DNA of 64,000 nt from Citrus sinensis (GCF_022201045.2 NC_068561.1:23256501-23320500); one strand, 5' to 3'; shown: positions 12,663 to 25,275, counted from the stretch's first letter. Notes: generated from the sequence alone by a model not told the origin. A program made the numbers and translations.

Positions 12663-12788
12663 CTACGGTACAACTATGGCACCGTGCCACAGTTGCATCT
12701 AGTCGTTGGATGCAGTTGGATTGGTGGAGTCTACTGGCATCCAACGGCTAGATGAAACTGTGGCACGGTGCCACAGTTGCACCTAAGG
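12663..12788. repeat. Near-perfect hairpin, MITE-like fold-back
   Basis: Left arm 12678-12713 and right arm 12736-12772 are reverse complements with only a few mismatches over about 36 bp (GGCACCGTGCCACAGTT is shared by the arms), separated by a 22-base loop. Pairing extends outward on both sides (CTACGGTACAACT against CCTTAGGTGCAACT) to a stem of roughly 50 bp. It is probably a small fold-back MITE; if transcribed it would form a long double-stranded stem that could feed small-RNA production. It lies about 380 bases past the SOS4 stop. Confidence 0.75.
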
Positions 12789-12839
12789 TTTCCCCTTTTC
12801 AAGATTGTATTTCAAAATTATTTGAAGAAAATGGTATAT

Positions 12840-13357
12840 AAATTATAGAATTATTATCATTTAACTACTTTGAGAATTGTAATATATTAAATGACCATAA
12901 GACTATAAGAAGTATTATAATATGTTATTTTACTTTTATATTTTTATAAAATTTATCATTTTATTACATTACCTTAGTTGACTAATAAAATATTAATTTT
13001 ATTTTTGAAATAAAATATCAATTTTATTTTTGAAATAAAATATCAATTTTATTTTTGAAATAAAATATCAATTTTATTTTTGAAAGAAAATTAAACAAAT
13101 AAAGGCATCAGATTTTAGAATTACAAGCTTAGAGGAATTATTTTTAGCTGGTTTATATTTTTAAATTTATAATATTGTAATGCTTTACATGTTATTTATT
13201 TTTTTAATAAAAAAATCTATTAAAGAATAAAATTAATATTTTATTAGTCATCTAACTGGCTAACTAATGGTAACAATGAAATTATAATAAAATGATAAAT
13301 TTTGTAAGATATATTATAATTTTTAAAGTAGTGAAATGATAATAGCACTAAATTATA
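12840..13357. repeat. Large fold-back element with internal 25-bp tandem repeats
   Basis: The left part (ATTATCATTTAACTACTTT ... TGACTAATAAAATATTAATT) is repeated in inverted, diverged form on the right (AATTAATATTTTATTAGTCA ... AAAGTAGTGAAATGATAAT). The centre carries four copies of a 25-bp unit (12991-13015, 13016-13040, 13041-13065, 13066-13090; core ATCAATTTTATTTTTGAAA). This is the architecture of a fold-back transposon or long-TIR MITE. No target duplication was identified with confidence, and no coding frame is present. Confidence 0.65.
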
Positions 13358-13669
13358 TGTGACATATTAATATTAATTCAAATTTCTTTTCACTTAAAAT
13401 GATACAAAAATTTTATCTGTTCATTACTCTTTTATTTGATCAATAGGGCAAATCCCAAGTCAAATGGACTATTTTTTTTTACCTACAATTAAAAAAAAAA
13501 GGTTAAAATTTCATTAACTCAAATTAAATATTGTAATTTTAACGAACCACGGTTGCAACAAAGAGGCTTCTGGACTCCACAGACCACGCTCAGCAAACAA
13601 AACAAACACTTAGAAAGCTCTCGAGCCAAGCTCTGAAATTTACTAATTTCATAGAAAAGGGGGGAAAAA

Positions 13670-16600
13670 ATGGACCCAGAAGCGGCATTAGAGCTCGTAA
13701 AGCATGGAGCCACGCTTCTCCTTCTCGATGTTCCTCAATACACCCTTTTCGGCATTGACACCCAGGTAACAAAATTTCACAACTTTAAAGTTTTAGGTAC
13801 TAAAGTTTCTCTGTTTTTCAATAAATTTCTATTACTTGCAGATGTTTTCAGTGGGGCCTTCTTTTAAGGGTATCAAGATGATTCCTCCTGGAGTTCATTT
13901 TGTGTTCTACAGCTCATCAAGCAGGTTAGGATTTTTCTCATTAATTGTTGTCACTGATTTTAGCATTGGCTAAGTTTTCAAAAGATTTCTTGATTATGCA
14001 TGTCAAGCATCTCAGAGTCCATGGATTATTTTTTGACAAACAAATCTCTGGAGAATCTACTGAAGAATTTTTTTCTTGCAAAAATCTTCTGTTTCCTAGT
14101 AATATGTTTATGACGTTTTCTGCCTTTTTTTGTTTTTGTATCAATATCTTATGCTTCCTTTTGGATGCAGAGATGGTAAGGAGTTTTCTCCAATCATTGG
14201 CTTCTTCATCGATGCTGGCCCTTCAGAGGTGATTGTTCGTAAGTGGGATCAACAAGAGGAACGCTTGGTCAAAGTATCAGAAGAGGAGGTTTGTTTATGT
14301 AATTAATACATACTATGTAAAATGAGTTTTGCCTAAGGATTGCCTATCCAATAGAGCGAAATTGTTAACATCAAGCCCCATAAAATCTTTAAAGCTTGTG
14401 TCATACTAGATGTAATTGTCCTGAGCTTCACTCTGCCACAATTAAGTGGCAAGAGTCCAATTCTAATAGGCAAGTGCAAACCTTCACCGTTCTATGACTC
14501 TTCATGGTTTTCAAATTTTGTTTGCAGGGATTAGATATGCAACGAAAAAACTTTAGGTTCGGTTATAACATTAATGATGGGAGAATACTAATCTCCTTGA
14601 GTTAATTTTCTTCATGTACTATCTAGTTGAGGCACTTTTGAGAATTAAGTGACGTGACCTCAATTTGGCAGACAAGTTTTGTTCCCACTTGTTGTTTTAC
14701 TCATATTTCTTAAGACAGACGGGAGTCTTAGTCAACCTGGAATTGTCTCTAAATAACATAATTTGTAATTATTCATATTGACATTTTTGTCTCTTGTTAT
14801 ATTTTGAAATGTGATTTAGCTTAAGGTAGGGTATTATGGATAAATGACATGCTTCAAGACTCAAAGAAGAGCTGTAATACTTTTATCAGTTGAGCTAAGG
14901 TCAGCTGAAACTGAAACAAAGTGATATCACATTTTTATAATTTGGCCTGTCTTGGCTCTAGATTCTTATTGGCTTGGAATACGTTCAGGGAAATTAATCA
15001 CTAATCTTTAAATATAAGCTTGTCCATGCCTGCATCCGACTTGTCTTTCTATCACATCATTAGTCAGATCTTGGTCCAATTCCCATCCAGTGTTCATAGA
15101 TGTTGTTCATATTTCCTATTTTAATTGTTTCTTAATTTTGATTATTTGTTCCATAATTCAATTTTGTTTCTGTGTTCTTTTCATAAACTTTAAGGAAGCA
15201 AGATATACTCAAGCAGTATGTAGTTTGGAGTTTGATAAACAGCTTGGTCCTTATACTCTCAGCCAGTATGGAGAATGGAAACGGTTGTCTTCTTATATTA
15301 CAAAGAGCATTATTGAACGGATTGGTATGTTCTACTTTTCATATGCACAACCTAGTTGACATTACCAGATGCCTTTTCACATTCTTATGGCCTTTGCAGC
15401 ATGGTTTATGTTTAATGACTTGATGCCATTAACGCTATATGCATTTTCTGTAATTTCCATATTCTTTTCCGTCTTCTGCTTGTTGGCTTTAGTTTCTCAT
15501 CTGAATATCAGATGCCTAATCTGCTTTAATAGTTCGATCCAGTTGATATGTCTAAGCTTTGTTATTAGAATCTTCATCTGCATTTATGTTGTAGTGTTTG
15601 TTTTATCCCTTGGGTCTGGCCATGATTGATGTAGAGGAATTGTTCCACTGAATGGTTGAAGAAATGTGAATAATTATTGTTTGTATCTGCTGTAGTCAAT
15701 TGTGCACATCATTTTCATTCATTTGGTTGCACTTGCAGAACCCATTGGAGGAGAAATAACTGTCACAGCTGAATCTGGAATGATGAAAAACACTCCAAAA
15801 TCAACAATGGAAAGAGCTCTGGATGAGCAACTAAAGACTAGTAAGTTCACAGCAAGCGTTGACAGTAGTCAAAAGAAAGGTTGTTACTACACATCAATAC
15901 CCCGAGTTGTTAAGTGCAGAGGAATGCAGGGGGAAGAACTCACTTCTCTGAATCTTGACAAGGCAAGCATCAACATATATGGCTTTTAAATCATTACCAT
16001 TCCTTGACAGAAACTCTGGATTATTGAATATGCTGATTTTGGGTATATGATTTTATTATTCTGTTCAGACAGAGTTACTAGAGAGCTTAATAACAAAGAA
16101 TTATGGAGGTTCTGAAGACACGCTTCTCGGGGAGCTGCAATTTGCGTTCATAGCATTTTTGGTAAGCACATGACTAAAATACATTTTGATATGTTTAATA
16201 TTGTCAGATTTTTGTGACACCTGAGAATCATGCAGATGGGGCAGTCCCTTGAAGCGTTCCTGCAGTGGAAGTCTTTGGTTAGCCTTTTATTTGGTTGCTC
16301 TGAAGCAGTAAGTATTGATTTGTTCCCCTGCATTCCGCTGGCCTATCAACTCCTGTATTTGTGAGATTGTAGTCTGCCCTTTTGGGTTCTTTTCACCTGG
16401 ATGCCATTGAGATTTTGAGTGGAAAAAGAAAATTGTTCCAGTCCGGAATTTTTTTTGTTTCTTCAGTTTAATCTGTATTCTACAGTTTCTCTACTTAGTA
16501 TTTTCTTTCAAAAATGCATCCCATCAAACAGCTTTCTCTACAAATTTCTGGTTTCATACTTTCACATTGAAATTCGACTGAATAAAAAGAACTATAGCTG

Positions 16601-18770
16601 TAGTTATCGACTAAGAATTTGCTGCTTTTCTTCTCAACCCTTTATCAATTCAACTTCTTACATACTAATCAGGAGAAGAGTAACTCCAGAATTGGGCATT
16701 GAATAACCATTGTTAAACAAATTTGGCACTACCTCTTGAAGAGACTGAACTTCATGAAAACTTAAAACCAAGAAACTGACAATTCTTATAGATACTATAG
16801 ATTCATGTTCTCTTCGAAAAGAACCTCTTGACATCTGGATGTAGAGTCCTAGTGTTCTGCGTTCAAATATAATAGACTGATTCTCTAACTATGGCATTGA
16901 TGCAGCATGGTAGCATTCCTAGGATGACTGTACTTCGAAAATTCTAATTCTAATTTTCCATCCTTCCCTGTGATAATTTTGAACCTTGATTTGGCTTGTT
17001 ATTTCACTTTTCTTACATGCTCAGTTCAAATTTTTACTTTTTGCAGCCTCTCCATACGAGGAGTCAGCTATTCACGATGGTAATATTCTGCATTAATAAT
17101 CATTTGTTAAGTTTTTTTGTGGCTTATTAAGGGAGGCAGTGTTTGTTAGGATGCGAATATTTGTGGAAATGTAGTAAGCAAGTAAAATCAACTTTATGAT
17201 CTTAACTTCGGTTTCATTTTGGGTCCCTATGCAAGTTAATAGGCCTCCCTATTGTACCCATATCATAGTTCCAGACCACGCACTTTAACTTATTAAGGTA
17301 ACGTTCTCCATTCTTGTCACAGTTCATTAAGGTCATCTACTATCAACTGAAATATGGACTTCAAAAAGATCGAAATGGTACAGAGACAGGAGCATCAGCA
17401 CTATTAGATGATTCGTGGCTGTCTGCTGATAGTTTTTTGCACCATCTTTGCAAGGTAATTAAAACTGTTAGGTGCTTTATTGTGCTTCAATATGAATGTA
17501 CTTCTTTGCATGAGTGTGTTGCTATACTGAAATTTTGGCATTGGTTATCTTCTTGTTATATTCTAAGGTTTCAGTGCTGTAGTAATTGTTGGTGAACTCA
17601 GTGAACTTGAAATTGATGAGACCAGTGAATGCTATGTCATCTTAAGTTGCATTTATTTTTTGTATATTTCCGTGACGTGGCATATTAATTAACTGTAAAA
17701 TTAAATTGCAGGATTTCTTTGCGTTGATACAAGATGCTTCTGTTGTTGATGGAGATCTTCTAACATGGGTAAGTGCAAAGCACCTGTGTCACCTTTAAAC
17801 TTCTTATAGTTGTTCTGAACGAAAACTGTACTGCAAAATACTCAAATAACTCAGCCATCTCAGCATTTTTATCTGAACATGTGTAATCAATCTTTCCTGA
17901 TTCTTCATTGACTTTCTTGAAAGTTATATTTTGTGCACCTGCCACACCTGGATTCTGAAATTCTCTAATAACCTTCCCCCTTGCCATTAGTTTGGATATT
18001 GACTTCTTAAAGAAGCCGATGAGTCCCATCACCTCTTGTTTTTGATGATATCTGAAAGGAATGAGATGGCCTCAGACATTTCTTAATGCGAGAAAGTTTC
18101 CAGGTTTACTTTTCTTATCTACTTCCATTCTAACTGACAAGTACCTGGAGTGAGCTGGTCGGGTTGCTTGCATCAGGTTACTACCATATATGTTTTCCCG
18201 AAACAATCACAAGGGCTAATAAATTGCACATTGTTGTGCTAGTATTAGTAGCTCAGAATTAAATTCTAGAATGCGATGATGTTTTGCTTTATTATATTTG
18301 TGTTGGACATGTTATTCTTTATAAGGATAATCATTTACTAGCCGCCAATCTTTATTGCTCTGTATCCAATTGTCTGAGAACTTGAGAATCTCCACTGGTG
18401 TGCCATCCTTAAAAATTTTCACCTTGAACTACGAAGATTTTAATTTTTTTAATGAACAGTCTTTATTGTAATTTCTAACTAGATAATTTGAGTGCAAAGT
18501 CCTAAAATATTTTAAGTCATTTCACCCTTTGCAGACAAGGAAACTCAGAGAGCTGCTTGAGAACAGTCTGGGATGGGAATTTCAGCAGAGCAGTGCTATT
18601 GATGGAATGTACTTTGAGGAGAATGATGAGGTCAGTATCCCTCCCTATCAAATTCTTCTGTTTGCCTGTTACACGCATGTGTGGACACATTTACCCATGG
18701 ACAAAAAAACTCACTCATTTTTTTGCAACATGTGCAGTATGCTCCCGTGGTTGAGATGTTGGATGAGTAA
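13670..18770 (+). CDS. AAR2: Splicing factor AAR2 homologue (12 exons)
   Basis: AAR2 is a U5 snRNP assembly factor that holds Prp8 in a precursor particle until Brr2 replaces it. Exons: 13670-13765, 13842-13924, 14171-14288, 15195-15324, 15739-15962, 16069-16161, 16236-16307, 17047-17079, 17323-17454, 17712-17768, 18535-18630, 18738-18770; total 1167 nt, 388 aa, phases consistent. Family landmarks: the N-terminal ALELVKHGATLLLLDVPQ, FGIDTQMFSVGPSFKGIKMI, PGVHFVFYSS, the middle YGEWKRLSSYI, then the alpha-helical C-terminal domain (GELQFAFIAFLMGQSLEAFL, QWKSLVSLLFGCSEA). The protein ends in the acidic PVVEMLDE. Intron 5 has a GC donor (AAG|GCAAGC at 15963). The ATG is the only one in frame before the conserved block. 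Confidence 0.95.
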
Positions 18771-19795
18771 AGTTGTGTTGAAGTTGCTTCAGTTCATACC
18801 ATCAGCGCGTGGGCTATCTCTACCACATCATCTATATTCAACAGTTTGTTCACCTAGCAATGGGAAGAAAAATAGTTGATGAATATTAGAGAAGGCTCTT
18901 AGCTAGCATTTTCATTCTCACCACTGTTCGCTTCTCTAGAGCTATCGGTTATTGTTCAAATGATGTGATTGCCCCTTGATCTGTCATTAATCTTGTATCA
19001 TCCTCTTCTGATTGGTGGGATGGTCTTGAGGATGTATGTGCAACTTCAGAAGAAAGTCGACTGGTGGATGTAGACTGATCAGGCAAAGCTAAATGTGTCG
19101 TGTGGATGCCTGCGATATTTTCATATTTCGCTTTGTAAATTAATCATGGAATTGACTTGAGACTTAAGTCTCTCCCCAAATAAGGTGTGTGTTTATATAT
19201 ATAGAAATTTTTTAATCTCGGATTTTAAAATGTAAGAAAATTTGAGAAAGTTTTGAAACTGCACATATTTTGCTTTATAAATTAATCATGGAATTGACTT
19301 GAGACTAAAGTGTCTCCTTAAATAAAGTGAGTGTATAAAAAATTTTTAATTTAAGATTTTAAAGTGCGGGGAAATTTGAAGATATATATATATATATAGA
19401 TATATATATATATATATATTCTAGCTTTAGATCATTTCAAATTGATTGTTTCTTGGTTTTTGTTTGATTAAAGTTCCTAAACTACTATAAAAGGCAACAG
19501 TATTTTATGATTTAATACACTATGAAAAATGATAAAATAAATATAAAAGCCATTGATCTTCACAGATTAAAAAAAACCTAATTCATTCGGTTTTATGTGG
19601 CGGAGGCCATGACGTGGAAATGATAAGTTTACAGAGGTTATTTCGTAAGTGTATAATTCTGAGGGGGTGGTACGAAAATTTACTAAATGATAAAATGTCA
19701 TTACAGACCCTTCTCTTTCCTAAAATCTCTTTTGGCCTTTGGGTGATTACCGTTTAAGGAATGGTTATTTGCTAAAGAGAAGTTTGGCATTCTAA
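18771..19795. other. Spacer between AAR2 and the acidic-protein gene
   Basis: AAR2 3' flank followed by low-complexity DNA: a diverged direct repeat at 19128-19380, a TA microsatellite at 19382-19420, and the promoter of the next gene. No coding exon is seen. Confidence 0.55.
19128..19380. repeat. Diverged tandem duplication, unit about 130-140 bp
   Basis: The block beginning TTTGTAAATTAATCATGGAA and running through GACTTGAGACTTAAG to ATTTTAAAATGTAAG is repeated directly as TTTATAAATTAATCATGGAA ... ATTTTAAAGTGCGG. It is followed by a long TA repeat. The ATTTTAAAGTGCGG-AAA segment also occurs at about 36698-36715, so this may be part of a dispersed element. Confidence 0.5.
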
Positions 19796-21216
19796 ATGAT
19801 GGCCTGGACGGTGCGTTCCCGCCTTTCCCACTTTCCGTCACTCTTCAGAACCGCAAAATCTCAATCACCGCCAACACTTGCAAGGAGGTAAGTCTCTTCC
19901 TTTCACTACGCATATTGGTTGCTTTAGAGCTGTGGTTTTAGTTCTAAATTTCGTTGACAACTTCTAAAGGTACTTTTTGTTTCACCTGTCAGAATAGAAT
20001 CTCTCTCTGATTCCGTTGCTGGCAGCTCAGGAAATCATATTCTTGGTGGGTTTGGCTCAAATTTTCTCGGTTAGTAAAAAACCTGTTAAGAGGTTTTTGA
20101 TGGTGATGGAAGCTTTTTTTGTATTACAGTCTTGGTATTTGTAGAAAGTCCTCAATGAATGCATTCACTGAATCTTTCTGTGAAATTTCCTGTGAATATT
20201 TGATAAAGCTTTCATCTTTTATGCTTGGTATGCATTACAGTATCTTACAAGATAAGCATCCTCTGATTGGACTCATGACTTGAGGACTATTATCATTTGT
20301 CAGTGGGATTTTAGAGTTATCTATTTATGCTTGCAGCATGGATTTACTTGCTGTACATATGTATTTGGTCGTTCATCTTTGAGTTATATGCACATGTTAT
20401 GTACATATATTTGATTGTTTTGTAGTATCTCGGTCATATGCTCGTAATGGACGCAAACATTATGATCTGTTTGGCGATGCAAGACCAGGTGATAAGAATT
20501 TTAGGGACACTTGGAAGAAAGAGATTGACGAAGAGGATTGTGTGTGGACAGGAAGTGAAGATGAGAGTGACTCTGAGAAGGGTCAAAGTCGTCTAGAAAA
20601 GGAGATCAGGAAAGTCAGACAGAAGGCAAAGGAGCACTCAGACCTAATTGATGCTGATGACAGTGATGAGTTACACAGCGTGTGGTCTGGAAGTGATGAG
20701 GAGAAAACTCTCTGGACTGGCAGTGAAGGTGATGATGATGATGATATACCTACAGAACCCTACCCAAATGAAGCTAGTGACAAGTATATTGATAAATTAT
20801 TTGAGTTTGAGGAGAAACCTAAATATCGAACTATCTCGGAACTTCTGAAAGCTGAAAACGAACCAGAAGAGTTGTCCCCTGGAAAGCAAGCCAGGAAACT
20901 TGCAGTTGAGAATGCCTTGAAGAAATTAAAGAAAGGGCCAGATGGGCGCTACACCAATGTGTGGGAAGTCATGAGTGATATAGACATCTTAATAGGAGCA
21001 TTTGAAAATATTGTCTCTGGACCAGAGTATGAGGAGCTTAGAAAGGGTGGGCCAAAGAAATTGAATATGCAGTTTTTCAAAGATATACAGGCACGTATGA
21101 GAGATCCAAACTATAAATTCTCACCTGAGTTGAAGTTGAAACCGAAGAGCAAATTAGTTCCAAGAAAGAAATGGCAGAAGACACAATCCAGACGAAGGAA
21201 AGCACAAAGGCGCTAA
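19796..21216 (+). CDS. Acidic protein of unknown function, probably organelle-targeted (3 exons)
   Basis: Exons 19796-19887, 19993-20069, 20426-21216 join in frame to 960 nt (319 aa); a second in-frame ATG lies immediately after the first. The N-terminus (MAWTVRSRLSHFPSLFRTAK) is rich in Arg, Ser and hydrophobic residues with no early acids, as in mitochondrial presequences. A conserved-looking LFGDARPGDKNFRDTWKKEI precedes an acidic middle with three short repeats: VWTGSEDES (W97), VWSGSDEEK (W143), LWTGSEGDD (W153). The C-terminal half (about 190-319) is a basic helical region ending KKWQKTQSRRRKAQRR, which could bind RNA. I do not recognise the family and assign no function. The 3' part of the last exon is duplicated downstream as a pseudogene (24812-25105). 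Confidence 0.8.
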
Positions 21217-22418
21217 GAATTTTTTTTTTTTTTTTCACCTCGTGTACTATGATAGTTAAAACAAGTTAGTTTTTCCATGAGTAATGAAAGCATAACACAT
21301 TTGTTTTTTGTTTCATTCTTCTCTATAATTTTTATGTCATAGTTCTTTATGTTGTCTTTATCCAATTATTATCATTTAATTTATATTATTCATGCTAGCT
21401 GTGGCTGAGATAGAATCCATTAATATGTTTACCACCTTTTGTCCAAGTATGTTAGAATTTGCTACGTATTAAATCTTTGAACTTTCGGTTGTAATGACTT
21501 TCATTGTTTCTCAGCTCTGTGTGGGCAATTTATTTCCTCGGGTCGTATGCATATACAAAATTAACTGCAAGAATATATGTGCTGTCAATAGATTGTGGGA
21601 ATCGTCATTTTCAGTTTGGAGGATCTTAAACTAACAGGAGTGTTTTAAAATCAAATTAAATCTTCACGTTTTGTTTGTCTTCAGCTGTCTGCCGCTCAGA
21701 ACGTTTGGCCTTGCAGCTACTTCATTATCCTTCAGCGCGCAAGTTATATGTGGGCAGCAACTAAACAAATTGCTCACAACATAATTGCCTGCACATACAA
21801 AGACGTACTGCATGAAGATTGGAGAGAGAAATGAAGTGTTAAAAGTGCAGCTAATTTTGACTTTGGCTCATATAATTGACATGAAGGGGCGGCATGCACC
21901 TGTTCTTGTTATGCAGAAAGTGTTGCCAGTTGCCACATGCTGGTTGCTACGGCCGGTTAGATTTGTTGCTTCTCTGAGACTCTGACATCAATATATATAT
22001 ATATATTTGGCTAACATGTCCTTTAAAATGAAGTTAAAGATTAAAAAAACTTCGGTTTCAATTTAAACAACATCCTTTTTTTTTTCCCATTGTCATAAAG
22101 GTTGTAAATTTTACATGTGTCATTACTTTATAGTTTCGCAGTAACTTAGAAAAAAAAATGAAATTTCAATCAAAGTTTATTGATTAAAATTAGACTAGAT
22201 TAACTTTTTAAAGATTCGCAAATTCGGGAATGATTGAGTCTAATATTATGGATAAATCAAGAAAAGAAATTATCTTATTAATATCAACTCGAAAGAAAGA
22301 CAAACAATTATTTACGAAGAGTTGCTTGATGTTGCTTAAATCCTAATGCCTAACTTATTACACTTGAAAAAAATACGAAAACCCACAATGATCCTCAAGT
22401 CTAAGAAAATATTGCTAG
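21217..22418. other. Duplicated non-coding spacer (unit 1)
   Basis: 3' flank of the acidic-protein gene and then beta-glucosidase 3' flank. Its blocks are found again, more diverged and interrupted, in unit 2 (25106-25275, 26522-26669, 27346-27510, 28851-29576). A TA microsatellite lies near 21992-22005. No gene is seen. Confidence 0.7.
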
Positions 22419-24552
22419 TTACTGGTCCCGTTGCAGCAGCTGCTTAAACCAGTACGCAGACATTTTCGGAGTCCTCTTAAGGGTGTCGAAATCAACATAA
22501 GTGATGCCGAATCTCGAACTGTATCCTAATAACCATTCAAAATTATCAAGCAATGACCAGGCAAAGTACCCAGTTACATTTGCTCCATCATCAGCAGCCT
22601 TCTTCAACTGGCTTATATAATCTCGGTAGTAATTTACTCTTGTGGTGTCGTGTAATAAGTGGTTCACTGTGTAATTGCTCGGATCATCCATGCCGTTTTC
22701 GGACAGCATTACAATGGGGTTGCCATAGCGCTCTTTCACATACATCAAAGCATTATACAAACCCCAAGGAACAATGTAAAGCCACCCAGAATTTGCCCTT
22801 GGACCAATTGGTACTCCATTACGGTCATCTGCAATATCAGATAATTAATTAATAGAGAAATAAGTAAATTCAAAGCCGATAAGCATATATGGAGAGGGCT
22901 TACAAGCATAACCAGCATCCCAATCGTTCGCGTAACTGGAGATGTTAGACTTGGGCCAAGGAGGGTCAAACATGTAGTAACTGGTGTATTGGTTCACACC
23001 CAGATAATCAAATGAACCCTGCACCATCAAAACTTCTTCTGGTGTAAATTTTGGAAGTCTGTCCCCCACATTTTCTTGCATTGTTCTTGGATATTCGCCG
23101 TATGTGAGAGGGTGTAAGAACCTGTACATTTTAATTTTGCATACATTTTTCACATTAACGGACTAAATCAAATTGGTGATTTCAACTCATGACGAGAATA
23201 GGATTTATACCATCCAATGTGGAAATCTCTTGCCCTTTGAGCTGCCAAGTTGTCGGCTTTTGATCTAGTATGAGGTTCATACCAAACAAAGTCCAACAGA
23301 ATTCCAATTTTCCCTTTTTGTGTTTCCTGCACAAGTTAAACATTCATTTTCAATCAATCAATCTTTTTGAGAAGTAAATTAAGCTAACTTTCACATTAAA
23401 ACGGCAAACATCTTACTTGATATTTTTCACGATATCTTTGCACAGCTGCTGCATGAGCTAGAATCATATTATGGGCAGCAATATATGGCTCTGTTCCTGA
23501 GTTTCCATCTGTACAGTTGTTAACTTCTTTGCTACATCTTGATGGAGGATTACTGCCGTCGTCAAATCCAAGTGCAGCAATGACTCTTGGTTCGTTAAAT
23601 GTGTACCAATTTTTAACTCTATCACCAAATGTCTTGAAGCAGAAGTCCGCATAATCCGCATAGTCCTTTCTGGAAGATTAATAGAATATCCATCGCGACA
23701 GACAATTAATTCATAGAATTAATATTGTGAAGGTAAAAGGAGTAACAACTTACACGACTTGGCAGTCGAGCAATCCGCCGTATTTTTCTTGAAGGGCTAA
23801 TGGCATGTCATAGTGGTACAGATTTGCATATGGAGTAATCCCTTGCTCAAGCATGTAGTCGATCAATCTATTGTAATAATCAACTCCCTTCTGATTCACT
23901 GTCCCTGTTCCCTCTGTAAAAATTTAGAAAATTTTTTACATCGATACATTATTTCACTAATATATGAGGGATAAAAGAAAATGGAAAAAAGAAAAAAAGC
24001 GATAACATCAACATACCTGGGAAGATTCTTGACCATGAAATAGAGAACCGATATGCATCAAAGTTGAGATTTTTCATTAAATCTATATCTTCCTTGTATC
24101 GATGATACTGATCAACAGTAACATCAGCAGTAGCATTGTTGGCGATGTGTCCTACAATTCAATCAGAGAATGCAAGAAAGCAAATTGAGGACACAACACT
24201 AAGATATTAAGAAACAAATACTGCAACCAAAAACATGAAAATAAAAAGTTAATTAGAAAAGTTATGTAGTTAGTTAGTTACCTGGTGTGTGAGCATAGAC
24301 ATCCCAAATGCAGGGCCCTCTGCCATCTTTGTCAGCCATTCCTTCAACTTGATACGCGGATGTTGCCGTCCCAAACACAAATCCTTCCGGAAAACTTTTT
24401 CTGCTCAACCCGCCTGTGTCAAATCCGTCGTTACATGCTATGCGTGCATTTTCGGAATCGTATCCTTCAATGCAATTTATCCTTCTGGAATGTGCAAAGT
24501 TGCACACAAGGAACAATATGAGAGCATTGAGTACATAAGCCTTCTTCGTCAT
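22419..24552 (-). CDS. GH1 beta-glucosidase, BGLU44-like, tandem copy 1
   Basis: Secreted family-1 glycoside hydrolase that splits beta-D-glucosides or mannosides by a retaining mechanism. Exons (minus): 24282-24552, 24017-24151, 23754-23913, 23417-23669, 23211-23326, 22904-23121, 22419-22828; 1563 nt, 520 aa. A signal peptide ([22 protein letters not shown]) precedes [15 protein letters not shown]. The acid/base is Glu215 in YTFNEP and the nucleophile Glu428 in LSENGMDDP; Ser replaces the usual Thr before the nucleophile, as in the BGLU44 group. [13 protein letters not shown] forms the aglycone-side conserved block. Compared with copy 3 it lacks two introns (inside [10 protein letters not shown] and SEN|GMDD). 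A TATA box candidate lies at 24623-24630. Its substrate cannot be told from sequence. Confidence 0.95.
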
Positions 24553-24622
24553 GCCGTTTGATTTTAGCTTGATGAAAACTGAAAAGGATTTGTTATGATG
24601 AAAGTACCATGTGTTGTTAGTC

Positions 24623-24630
24623 TATATATA
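24623..24630 (-). promoter_or_regulatory. TATA box candidate, beta-glucosidase copy 1
   Basis: TATATATA about 70 bases upstream of the start codon. The same element is kept at 31757-31764 in copy 2, although copy 1 has extra bases between it and the ATG. Confidence 0.45.
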
Positions 24631-24811
24631 GGAATTAATTGGATAAGGTCTAAGATTATATTTGAGTAAGTTTGAAAGATTTACTATGGACCTGTTAAAA
24701 TGAGTGCGGACTTTGTCATTTCAGAATCATTTTGAATCTTGAAAGGATAATGTAGTTAACCATTTAATCCATATTCACACTTTTTATGGTGAATGTGGTT
24801 AAATGATTGGT

Positions 24812-25105
24812 GAAATTAAAGAAAGGGCCAGATGGGCGCTAAACCGATGCGTGGGAAGTCATGAGTGATATAGATATCTTAATAGGAGCATTTGAAAATA
24901 TTGTCTCCGGACCAGAGCATGAGGAGCTTAGAAAGGGTGGGCCAAAGAAATTGAATATGCATTTTTCGAAGATACACCAGCACGTATGGGAGATCCAAAC
25001 TGTAATTTCTCACCTGAGTTAAAGTTGAAACCGAAGAGCAAAGTGGTTCCAAGAAAGAAATGGCAGAGTGCACAGTCCAGACGAAGGAAAGCACAAAAGC
25101 GCTAA
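24812..25105 (+). pseudogene. Truncated duplicate of the acidic-protein gene (3' end only)
   Basis: Matches 20922-21216 at roughly nine bases in ten and ends at the same stop codon (AAAGCGCTAAG). It lacks the promoter, exons 1-2 and the start of exon 3. It also has an in-frame TAA (CGC TAA ACC where the parent has CGC TAC ACC) and small indels near the ATGCATTTTTCGAAG region. It cannot make the parent protein. Confidence 0.9.
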
Positions 25106-25275
25106 GATCTTTTTCACTAATGTCCTTTGATAGTTAAAACAAGTTACTTTTTTCATGAGTAACAAAAGCATGTTATATTTGTTCTTTGTTTCATTTTTTT
25201 TTTAATTATCATAATTCTTTTATGTTGTCTTTATCAAGTATTATCATGTAATGTATATTATTCAAGTTAGCTATG

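Larger units (their letters stand above)
20922..24811. repeat. Tandem segmental duplication, unit 1
   Basis: Runs from inside the last exon of the acidic-protein gene, through its 3' flank, to upstream of the first beta-glucosidase. The same order recurs directly in 24812-31943. The junction between units is near 24811, where beta-glucosidase upstream sequence (GTTAAATGATTGGT) runs straight into exon sequence (GAAATTAAAGAAAGGGCC). Unit 1 is shorter because unit 2 holds extra DNA: three insertions or insertion-like blocks, and the HPP gene. Confidence 0.9.

Noticed and set aside
14440-14500. Box-B-like GAGTCCAATTCTAAT in AAR2 intron 3
   Set aside because: No matching box A at the right distance and a poor box B consensus.
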